NCBI GenBank assembly: GCA_946480525.1
Contig: CAMLLA010000304.1
Location: 1 to 5,026 of the forward strand
Length of the DNA stretch: 5,026 nucleotides
Reading direction: 5' to 3'
DNA from: an uncultured Asticcacaulis sp.
Lineage (GTDB): Bacteria > Pseudomonadota > Alphaproteobacteria > Caulobacterales > Caulobacteraceae
Under the pieces are notes generated by a model, which was not told where the DNA came from, did no database searches, and saw only the letters and a program-made list of their open reading frames with translations. Position 1 is the stretch's first letter. The number at the start of each line of letters is the position of its first letter. The position numbers were made by a program, and so were the translations under genes. Positions 1 through 4,893 of this stretch are shown one piece after another.

Positions 1-401
1 GATACCGTCCCGGACAGGCCTTTGAAATGCCCCGACGTATTGGCGCGTTCCGAAATGACCGCCCTGTGTTTCAGCACGCGGCTGCTCAGGGCGTTGATGA
101 CGTTCGCCCGCGTCAGGAAGCTCAGCACGAACTTCGCCTTGAGCTGCTTTCCCAGCTTCAGGAAGGCAGACAGACCCTTGGGCAGGCTGCCCTGACTGCG
201 CAGGCGGTGCACCGTCGCCCACTCAGGCGGGCTGTAGGCTTCATGTGCTTCGTCATCGAGCAGGACGAGGTGGATGTCGTATTGGGCGCGGCGGTCTTCG
301 CTATGCTTAAGCAGGGTCATCATGACGCGCTCGGCGCCACCGCCAGCCAGCGAATTGAGTAGGAAGATAACGCGCGGTTTCAAGGGAATGACATCAGACA
401 T
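1..401 (-). CDS. GT4-type glycosyltransferase, N-terminal part (runs off left edge)
   Basis: Translating the minus strand from the ATG at 401 gives 133 residues open to the window edge. Residues 11-28 form a beta-strand followed by a glycine-rich turn and AERV (VIFLLNSLAGGGAERVMM), the usual opening of GT4-family, GT-B fold glycosyltransferases that act on lipid-linked surface saccharides. Residues 94-108 (SFLTRANVINALSSR) and 115-125 (VISERANTSGH) match the next conserved strands of that family's N-terminal domain. The sugar-nucleotide-binding C-terminal domain, with its EX7E-type motif, would lie outside the window; family members are usually 350-400 residues. The start overlaps the flippase stop by 8 nt (394-401) and has no strong Shine-Dalgarno sequence, so translation is probably coupled. 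The likely role is cytoplasmic transfer of a sugar to a growing polysaccharide repeat unit. Donor and acceptor cannot be told from this fragment. Family call fairly firm, specificity unknown. Confidence 0.86.
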   Translation of the reverse strand, partial: MSDVIPLKPRVIFLLNSLAGGGAERVMMTLLKHSEDRRAQYDIHLVLLDDEAHEAYSPPEWATVHRLRSQGSLPKGLSAFLKLGKQLKAKFVLSFLTRANVINALSSRVLKHRAVISERANTSGHFKGLSGTV

Positions 402-1905
402 GGGCTTTGATCCGCGGGGCTATCAGGGTCATCAGGCGGGTGTAGAGCGGGGCGATCTTCTTGGGCACGACCGGCCCGATTTCCTTATGCAGGCGCAGCA
501 GGAAGGCCTGGCCAAACAGGATAAGCGACATGGCGTAGATTGCGCTCCCCGCAATCGCCATGACCGCGACGCGAAGATAGATATTCCAGGCGCCGAACAG
601 CCAGTTATGGGACAGGTACAGGGTAGCGAGCATGGTTCCGGCGGCGAGGAGCGGCGGCAGCAGGTGCGCGAACCATTCCCCCAGGCGGATGTCCAGCACA
701 GTCGTCGTCTTCCAGATGACGTAGGGCAGGGTCAGGTAGGTGGCGGTCACCGCGGCCACGGCGGCCCAGACGATGCCGAACCGCGTGCCGTACCAAAGCG
801 CGCCAAGGCCAAAGATCAGGTTCAGCACCTGAATGATGACCAGTGGCCGCGATAACCCGGCGGCAATCAGGGCCGATGACGACATGCGGGTGACAACCAA
901 GGGGACGACGCCCAGCGACAGAACGGCCATGATGGTCGCGCTGATCGCCCACTTGTCACCGAAAAACAGGGTGATCAGATCCGGCGCCAGGGCAGCCGTG
1001 CCCAGAAAGACGGGGAAGACGAAGGTGGTCGTGACGGCCATGACTGCCAGATAACCCTTGCCGGGCGCCGTGTTTTTGTCATTGCGCCGGGCGAAGGCCG
1101 ACAAGGATACGTCCTGGATCGGCTGGACCAGAACCTGGGTTGCCAGGTCAAGGCAGCGCGAGCCGATGCGGAAGAAGGCAAGCTGCGCCGATCCGAGAAC
1201 CGCAGATATAACCATGTCCGGCAGCTTGGTAATCGACAGCTCGATCAGCCGGCTACCGGTGACGTTACCGCTGAAGCCGCTGACGTCACGCACGACCTTC
1301 CAGTCGAACTGGAATTTGGGCATCCAGCGCGCTTCGATCCAGGTGACGACGGTGGTGATAACCGCCTGGACAATCCTCTGGAAGACCAGGGCCCAGATGC
1401 CGAAGCCGTTGAATGCCATATAGACAGCCAGGGCGCCGGCCGCTGTGTTGGCCCACAGACCGCGAAGCGCCAGCTGATTGTATTTGAAATTGCGCCGCAG
1501 GTAGGACACGTGCACGGCGCGCGCCGCATCGATGATGAACATCGACGACAGGGCCATAAGCGCCGTCGATACCGACAGGTCGAAGTGTGTGGCGATGACG
1601 AATTTCGAGATGATCAGGACCACAGCTGTGACCAGGGCCGCCAGTCCGATGTTCAGCCAGAAGCAGGTGGAGGCGGTGCGATCTTCCCATTCCGGGCGCT
1701 GGATGAGCGATTCCGGAATGCCGCCGAAGGCAAGGACGCGGCCGATATCGATGAAGATCACCGCGATCAACACGGCGCCGATTTCCGCCGGCGCCAGGAC
1801 ACGCGCCAGGGCCGCGAAAACAACGAAGCCGATAATGTTGTTCGCTACGGTCCCCAGCATCATCCACAATGAGCCGGACAGAAGTTTGGATCGGGTCTGC
1901 GACAT
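394..1905 (-). CDS. Polysaccharide flippase / O-antigen-capsule exporter (MOP superfamily, Wzx/WzxC-like)
   Basis: This is a 503-residue integral membrane protein, the normal length for polysaccharide exporters of the MOP superfamily (polysaccharide synthesis/transport family). The N-terminus has a short basic stretch, then a first membrane segment at about residues 13-33 and the family signature LARVLAPAEIGAVLIA at 33-48. Next is FGGIPESLIQR at about 60-70, typical of WzxC/ExoT-like lipopolysaccharide biosynthesis proteins. Alternating hydrophobic segments continue to about residue 470, consistent with 12-14 helices, and the tail is short, basic and cytoplasmic. By family, it would flip undecaprenyl-diphosphate-linked repeat units across the inner membrane. 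The start at 1905 is supported by GGAAAG about 7 nt upstream, which lies inside the end of the acyltransferase gene. The gap to that gene is 4 nt and the overlap with the following glycosyltransferase is 8 nt, so it sits in the middle of one operon. The substrate cannot be read from sequence. Confidence 0.93.
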   Translation of the reverse strand: MSQTRSKLLSGSLWMMLGTVANNIIGFVVFAALARVLAPAEIGAVLIAVIFIDIGRVLAFGGIPESLIQRPEWEDRTASTCFWLNIGLAALVTAVVLIISKFVIATHFDLSVSTALMALSSMFIIDAARAVHVSYLRRNFKYNQLALRGLWANTAAGALAVYMAFNGFGIWALVFQRIVQAVITTVVTWIEARWMPKFQFDWKVVRDVSGFSGNVTGSRLIELSITKLPDMVISAVLGSAQLAFFRIGSRCLDLATQVLVQPIQDVSLSAFARRNDKNTAPGKGYLAVMAVTTTFVFPVFLGTAALAPDLITLFFGDKWAISATIMAVLSLGVVPLVVTRMSSSALIAAGLSRPLVIIQVLNLIFGLGALWYGTRFGIVWAAVAAVTATYLTLPYVIWKTTTVLDIRLGEWFAHLLPPLLAAGTMLATLYLSHNWLFGAWNIYLRVAVMAIAGSAIYAMSLILFGQAFLLRLHKEIGPVVPKKIAPLYTRLMTLIAPRIKAHV

Positions 1906-1909
1906 GCCG

Positions 1910-3082
1910 TTACTTTCCGGTCACGCCGGCAAGCGGGGCAGGGGAGGTCGCGGTTTCCTTTTCCGGGACCGGTGCATCGACCGGCGCGATGCGGATGAGC
2001 AGCTTGTGCAGGCCGACCAGCGAGAACAGCTTGATGAGGTTGGCGATGAACAGCTTGCGGAAGCGCCATTCGCACAGCCACGAAGCGCCCCAGGCGATGG
2101 CCGACACCGACACAAGGGCGACGACGATGGCGACATCCATGCTGACATAGGGCGAGATCAGCTTCATGATCGTCAGGCCGATCATCTGGTGGAACAGATA
2201 GATCGAATAGCTGTACTTGCCGATCCACATGAATACGGCGTTCCTGAAGATCATATGATCTGCCGCCACCAGGAAGGCGAACATCATGATGAAGAGGACG
2301 TTGTCTTCGGCCTTGAACAGATGGATTTCGTAGACACCGATCAGGGCCGTGATGCAGGCCATGAAAATGACAGCCGTAAACAGACCGTCGAACTTCTTGC
2401 GGTAAAGCGCGACACCGATCGCGAATATCGGCAGGTATTGCGAAACAAACAGTCCGTGCAGGATCTGGCTGACGACGCGGAATTGTTCGGAGTCGCTGAA
2501 GCCGATCGGACCGGAGCGGTCGAAATACAGGATCAGGAAGTCGAGCCCGGACGCTGCCAGGGCAAAGACGCAAAAGGCTGTCGCGAAGCGCTTGGGGAAC
2601 AGAACGGCGCACATGCCGATAAAAAAGTAGAATTTGAGTTCGACCAGCAGGGACCAGAACGCCCCGTCGATCCAGTCAAAGCCGAGATCCGCCGCAAAGA
2701 ACATCGTGCCGATCAGATCGAGGACATCGCGTCCCTTTTCATAGAACTGATAGCTTCCCGTTGTGACGGTCGGCGGAGAGAAAAACTGAAGGAAGACAAA
2801 GACCGTCAGGTTGGCGAGGATGAACAACGGCCAGATGCGCGAAATGCGCTTGGCATAGAAATCCGCCAGTGTCTTCGAGGCTTCCAGCGATTTGGCGATC
2901 AGGTAGCCGCTGATGATGAAGAAGAGCAGAACGCCCAGCTTGCCCATGTGCTGGTGGATCGTCGGGCCGTTCGCGAAGCCGAATGCCGAAGGCGGGAGAC
3001 GATCGGAATAATGGAAGTAAACCACAATAAAAACGGCAATGCCGCGCCATTGCTCGATAAATGTGTCTTTTATCTTTTCCAT
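1910..3082 (-). CDS. Acyltransferase-3 family membrane O-acyltransferase
   Basis: The 390-residue protein has the full motif set of acyltransferase-3 (OafA/NodX/ExoZ-like) enzymes. These are R13-G14 with H24 at the end of the first helix (WRGIAVFIVVYFHY), FFIISGY at 54-60, RISRIWP at 79-85, WSLLVELKFYF at 143-153 and GKYSYSIYLFH at 288-298. About ten hydrophobic segments are visible, as expected for the integral membrane domain, and there is no C-terminal SGNH domain, so it is the stand-alone form. By family it transfers an acyl group, commonly acetyl, onto a sugar hydroxyl of a surface polysaccharide, and its downstream partners here (flippase, glycosyltransferase) agree with that. The arginine and histidine of helix 1 implicated in catalysis are both intact. 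The start at 3082 has only a weak upstream G-run (GGGT) as ribosome binding site, but no better in-frame start is seen. It is the first gene of the operon. Which sugar is modified is unknown. Confidence 0.94.
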   Translation of the reverse strand: MEKIKDTFIEQWRGIAVFIVVYFHYSDRLPPSAFGFANGPTIHQHMGKLGVLLFFIISGYLIAKSLEASKTLADFYAKRISRIWPLFILANLTVFVFLQFFSPPTVTTGSYQFYEKGRDVLDLIGTMFFAADLGFDWIDGAFWSLLVELKFYFFIGMCAVLFPKRFATAFCVFALAASGLDFLILYFDRSGPIGFSDSEQFRVVSQILHGLFVSQYLPIFAIGVALYRKKFDGLFTAVIFMACITALIGVYEIHLFKAEDNVLFIMMFAFLVAADHMIFRNAVFMWIGKYSYSIYLFHQMIGLTIMKLISPYVSMDVAIVVALVSVSAIAWGASWLCEWRFRKLFIANLIKLFSLVGLHKLLIRIAPVDAPVPEKETATSPAPLAGVTGK

Positions 3083-3105
3083 TACAGACCCAAAATTAGT
3101 GCGCC

Positions 3106-3156
3106 GTCAGTTGTATAGTCGTGTCATTCATGGATGGCTCAAGACAGTTGTATCGT
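3106..3156. repeat. 14-nt direct repeat flanking the operon promoter
   Basis: GnCAGTTGTATnGT occurs at 3106-3119 and again at 3143-3156, identical at 12 of 14 positions, with start points 37 nt apart. The first copy overlaps the candidate -10 box and the second ends just upstream of the candidate -35 box as read on the minus strand. This layout suits a pair of regulator half-sites, or two alternative -10 elements, because the reverse strand reads ATACAACTG in each. The binding protein is unknown. Confidence 0.5.
3112..3142 (-). promoter_or_regulatory. Candidate promoter of the acyltransferase-flippase-glycosyltransferase operon
   Basis: On the minus strand, TTGAGC (3142-3137) could act as a -35 box. 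CTATAC or TATACA (3118-3112) could act as the -10 box, with a spacer of 18 or 19 nt. This would place the transcript start about 20 nt upstream of the acyltransferase ATG at 3082. The boxes are only partial matches to the housekeeping consensus and the longer spacer is not ideal. The call rests mainly on position: nothing else between 3083 and the terminator near 3492 looks better. Confidence 0.3.
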
Positions 3157-3342
3157 ACCTGGCCATTAACGCTATGGACTGTGCGCCATTATGAATGCGC
3201 GAAACGCAGTGCATTTTCCGTGCCAATTACGCGTCGAACGGGAATACGCTATACTGTGTGTTAAATCCGTTAAGCCGTTGATCCATCGGCAAAGTTTTTT
3301 CAGTAAACGGTATTCGGGCTTGCCGGGCAACAGAGGCCAGGT

Positions 3343-3360
3343 CTGCCGATGAGTCGGCAG
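3343..3360. repeat. Perfect 7-bp inverted repeat (possible hairpin or operator)
   Basis: CTGCCGA and TCGGCAG are separated by TGAG. Neither strand has a T-tract directly after the stem, so it does not look like an intrinsic terminator. A shorter inverted repeat, TTGCC-G-GGCAA, lies just beside it at 3320-3330. Function is unknown; it could be a protein-binding dyad or part of a structured RNA. Confidence 0.4.
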
Positions 3361-3491
3361 TACAAAATCTAAAAAAGTAACAGGGTTAAGAGCTATTCGT
3401 TCGGCGCGCGAAAATCAACCTGAAATGCTGCGCCGCAACAATTTTATTGCTCTTCAATGTCCGGCCTCGGTATTGTTTCTCGACAAGGCAC

Positions 3492-3523
3492 AAAAAAACG
3501 AGGAACCGAAAGGTTCCTCGTTT
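3492..3523 (-). terminator. Rho-independent terminator of the RTX gene
   Basis: On the minus strand a 12-bp perfect stem (AAACGAGGAACC paired with GGTTCCTCGTTT, loop TTTC) runs straight into seven T residues (3498-3492). It lies 56 nt downstream of the RTX stop codon and correctly oriented for it. The opposite strand lacks a good T-tract after the stem, so termination is predicted to be one-directional. It separates RTX transcription from the polysaccharide operon further along the same strand. Confidence 0.92.
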
Positions 3524-3538
3524 CTAAGCTTTAGACCT

Positions 3539-3564
3539 GCGGATCTGATCTTAGATCAGGCCGC
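3539..3564. repeat. Second inverted repeat in the RTX 3' untranslated region
   Basis: CTGATC-TTA-GATCAG (3545-3559) is a perfect 6-bp dyad. After a small bulge it is flanked by GCGG (3539-3542) and CCGC (3561-3564), which can extend the stem. It lies between the RTX stop codon and the terminator. No T-tract follows. It may stabilise the 3' end of the mRNA; that is inference. Confidence 0.4.
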
Positions 3565-3578
3565 CACGTCGTATTTTA

Positions 3579-4130
3579 TTAGAACGCGAAGTCCGAAGAC
3601 GAGACCGAAGCCACGCCCTTCAGGAAGATCGAGTCCGAACCGTAGGAGACGGTCGTGCCGGCGGCGGTCGTCGTGATGACGAGGTCGCCGAACGACAGGC
3701 CGGTCGCGCTCAGGTCGAGCAGGTCCGAACCGCTGACGAAGTCAACGACCGTGTCGGCGCCGTCGCCGAGGCCGAAGACGAACAGGTCGGCGTCAGCGCC
3801 GCCCGACAGCAGGTCATTGCCCGTGCCGCCGGCCAGGACGTCGCTGCCAGCGTCGCCCATCAGACGGTCGTCACCGGCGCCGCCCAGGATGATGTCGTCG
3901 CCGTCACGGCCGTAGACGATGTCATTGCCGTCGCCGCCGTCAACGCGGTCATCGCCCTTGCCGGCGGTGATCTTGTCGTTGCCAGCATCGCCGGTGATGA
4001 AGTCGTTGCCGGTGCCGCCGTTGATGATGTCATCGCCGGCCTTGCCACGGATCGAGCTGGCGTCGGTGCCACCAACGAGGACGTCGTCGTTCTTGGTGCC
4101 TTCGACTTGAGGAAGGAAGTAAGAGGTCAT
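3579..4130 (-). CDS. Small secreted RTX (hemolysin-type calcium-binding repeat) protein
   Basis: The 183-residue acidic protein begins MTSYFLPQVEGTKNDD. From residue 11 to 118 it is built of twelve in-register nonads of the form GGxGxDxUx, of which about nine are close matches (29-109). This is the parallel beta-roll that binds calcium between turns. Residues 113-141 (ADLFVFGLGDGADTVVDFVSGSDLLDLS) match the region that follows the repeats in serralysin-type and other RTX C-terminal domains. The protein ends SSSDFAF, an acidic residue followed by hydrophobic ones, as in type I secretion signals. There is no N-terminal signal peptide and no catalytic domain, so it is likely an exported structural or calcium-binding protein. 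The start at 4130 is chosen because GGAG lies 9 nt upstream; the frame stays open to 4256 but that extension has no repeat homology and a poor start context. A dedicated terminator follows. No ABC exporter genes are in view. Confidence 0.9.
   Translation of the reverse strand: MTSYFLPQVEGTKNDDVLVGGTDASSIRGKAGDDIINGGTGNDFITGDAGNDKITAGKGDDRVDGGDGNDIVYGRDGDDIILGGAGDDRLMGDAGSDVLAGGTGNDLLSGGADADLFVFGLGDGADTVVDFVSGSDLLDLSATGLSFGDLVITTTAAGTTVSYGSDSIFLKGVASVSSSDFAF
3804..4100 (-). repeat. In-frame 27-bp RTX repeat array
   Basis: Eleven consecutive nine-residue units (residues 11-109) give a 27-bp periodicity without any insertion or deletion. The second residue alternates between glycine and T/K/D/R in successive units, so the true unit is 18 residues, one beta-roll turn. 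The alternation slips once, between the units at residues 56-64 and 65-73. The unit at residues 20-28 (GGTDASSIR) has lost the calcium-ligand aspartate at position 6. Confidence 0.88.
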
Positions 4131-4144
4131 GTGATTATCTCCAG
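4128..4144 (-). promoter_or_regulatory. Ribosome binding site and start of the RTX gene
   Basis: Minus-strand GGAG followed by ATAATCAC and ATG decides the start codon at 4130 over the upstream in-frame ATG at 4256. The 42 residues that the longer frame would add have no repeat pattern and no signal-peptide character. Confidence 0.8.
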
Positions 4145-4260
4145 TAGAAGAAGCGTTGTGAAAACTCTGCAGGCAATCCCAACGCGGGAGTGCGGTAGGA
4201 TAGGGACGCAAAAAATGTACCGGCCCTCCCCCAAGAGCCGACAGGCTTACTGGCAAACCT

Positions 4261-4300
4261 TATTAAAATAGACGCCCCCCACCGGAGCGGCGTATGTCAA
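4261..4300 (-). promoter_or_regulatory. Possible promoter elements of the RTX gene
   Basis: The minus strand has a perfect TTGACA (4300-4295) and, further on, an AT-rich TATTTTAATA (4270-4261). They are 24 nt apart, which is too far for a standard sigma-70 pair. Either element may work with a weaker partner, or a regulator may bridge them. A start near 4255 would give a leader of roughly 120 nt. The call is tentative. Confidence 0.25.
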
Positions 4301-4304
4301 AGGA

Positions 4305-4343
4305 TTGGTAAACCAAACACTAACAAAACGCGATTGTGCAATC
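4305..4343. repeat. Two neighbouring 5-2-5 palindromes upstream of the RTX gene
   Basis: TTGGT-AA-ACCAA (4305-4316) and GATTG-TG-CAATC (4332-4343) are each perfect five-base dyads with a two-base centre, spaced 27 nt centre to centre. They sit just upstream of the TTGACA element of the RTX gene. The size and symmetry suit binding sites for dimeric repressors or activators. The two sequences differ, so they need not bind the same protein. Confidence 0.4.
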
Positions 4344-4664
4344 AAGGCGAAATTTTGGCAGAAGCCTGCCGGGAAAACGCTTCGCTGATCACTCTCACTC
4401 ACGTTTTAGTTAGTACTTTATTAGGCATATACACGTGACCCCGCATACGCAGAAACTATTTATCCTGTGAGTTGAATGCCGTGCATTTTGCAGGCCTGCC
4501 GCGCTTGTTGGGCTATCAAACGGCACGGCCTTGCGGCGGCATGTGTCATTTTACCACAAAGCCTCCTCGTCACCGCTACGTGCGAATCGGCGCGCTGTAT
4601 AGCCGCGTCAAATTGTCTCAAAATCCCGTGTTCCACAACGCGTGCGCCGTGAGCGGACAGGTTT

Positions 4665-4683
4665 GAGGCCTGGCAGTGGCCTC
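4665..4683. repeat. GAGGCC/GGCCTC hairpin
   Basis: A perfect 6-bp GC-rich stem with a seven-base loop (TGGCAGT) lies at the right end of the GC-rich block of the intergenic region. No T-tract follows on either strand, so it is not a typical terminator. It could be part of a structured transcript or chance. Confidence 0.35.
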
Positions 4684-4850
4684 CATGTATTTGGGTAAAT
4701 ACCATCAAAATAACTAAAGTAAATTTCGGTTAACCAACAATTCTTATCGATCCATAATATGCTTTACAGCCAGCAATATTGTTAAATTACAAATTTACCA
4801 ATGACCGTAAACCAAGATTAATGAGTCAATGTAAATAATCAATGCGTCAC

Positions 4851-4874
4851 CGCACCATAAAAGGTGCGTTTTTT
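4851..4874 (+). terminator. Rho-independent terminator just upstream of the beta-helix gene (possible attenuator)
   Basis: CGCACC (4851-4856) and GGTGCG (4863-4868) form a 6-bp stem with a six-base A-rich loop, followed directly by six T residues (4869-4874). It is oriented on the plus strand and ends 19 nt before the ATG at 4894. No plus-strand gene is evident upstream for it to terminate. It therefore either attenuates the beta-helix gene's own leader, ends a small RNA, or insulates the gene from read-through. Confidence 0.8.
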
Positions 4875-4881
4875 AGTGCGC

Positions 4882-4885
4882 GGAG
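4882..4885 (+). promoter_or_regulatory. Ribosome binding site of the beta-helix gene
   Basis: GGAG with an 8-nt spacer to ATG fixes the start at 4894. It lies only 7 nt after the terminator's T-tract and abuts a second GTGCG (4876-4880) that could compete for the terminator's 5' arm, so the site could be affected by leader folding. Confidence 0.7.
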
Positions 4886-4893
4886 TGGACTTA

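Larger units (their letters stand above)
3083..3491. other. Non-coding region 5' of the polysaccharide operon
   Basis: Neither strand has an open frame here with a ribosome binding site and protein-like composition. The stretch lies between the start of the acyltransferase gene and the terminator of the RTX gene, both on the minus strand, so it should carry the operon promoter. Visible elements are a 14-nt direct repeat (3106-3119, 3143-3156), an inverted repeat TTGCC-G-GGCAA (3320-3330) and a hairpin CTGCCGA-TGAG-TCGGCAG (3343-3360). It is clearly more AT-rich than the flanking genes. Confidence 0.7.
4131..4893. other. Long non-coding divergent intergenic region
   Basis: These 763 nt separate two genes transcribed away from each other: the RTX gene on minus and the beta-helix gene on plus. 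Short open frames at 4472-4666 (plus, TTG start) and 4460-4708 (minus, TTG start) lack ribosome binding sites and recognisable protein features, and I do not accept them as genes. The middle part (about 4470-4690) is GC-richer than the AT-rich flanks (about 4390-4470 and 4690-4850). Elements seen are palindromes at 4305-4316 and 4332-4343, a hairpin at 4665-4683, recurring GGTWAACCAA-like motifs, and a terminator at 4851-4874. No tRNA or known riboswitch class was recognised. Confidence 0.7.

Noticed and set aside
1532..3118. Very long plus-strand open frame (528 codons) opposite the acyltransferase and flippase genes
   Set aside because: It is antisense to two genes with clear family motifs. 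Its translation is a low-complexity charged shadow (rich in D, R, Q, E) typical of the strand opposite membrane-protein genes.
3259..3275. TTAA-N5-TTAA as a CtrA site
   Set aside because: The spacing is five instead of seven bases, so it does not match the known CtrA arrangement.
3268..3298. Possible plus-strand terminator GCCG...CGGC followed by a T-run
   Set aside because: The stem is only four base pairs and is separated from the T-run by several bases; no plus-strand gene precedes it.
3425..3676. Plus-strand open frame across the RTX terminator
   Set aside because: It reads through the terminator hairpin and the antisense of the RTX 3' end, and the tail is arginine/serine/proline-rich from antisense repeats.
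3804..4100. CRISPR-like or minisatellite interpretation of the 27-bp periodicity
   Set aside because: The period is an exact multiple of three, stays in frame and encodes the RTX nonad, with no identical repeats or unrelated spacers.
3655..4110. Plus-strand S/P/R-rich open frames opposite the RTX array
   Set aside because: These are periodic shadows of the GGxGxD repeat, not independent proteins.
4131..4256. N-terminal extension of the RTX protein from the in-frame ATG at 4256
   Set aside because: The added 42 residues have no signal-peptide or repeat character, and the internal ATG at 4130 has a proper GGAG ribosome binding site.
4201..4260. GGGACGCAAA and GGCAAACC, reminiscent of cyclic-di-GMP-I riboswitch core segments
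   Set aside because: The two segments are in the wrong order and spacing for that class, and they lie on the strand opposite to the RTX transcript.
4472..4666. Plus-strand 64-residue open frame in the intergenic region
   Set aside because: It starts with TTG, has no clear ribosome binding site, and its composition (many P, R, H, C) does not resemble any family I recognise.
4460..4708. Minus-strand 82-residue open frame overlapping the previous one
   Set aside because: It has a TTG start, no ribosome binding site, irregular third-position base use and no recognisable motif. It could be a decayed gene, but there is no positive evidence.
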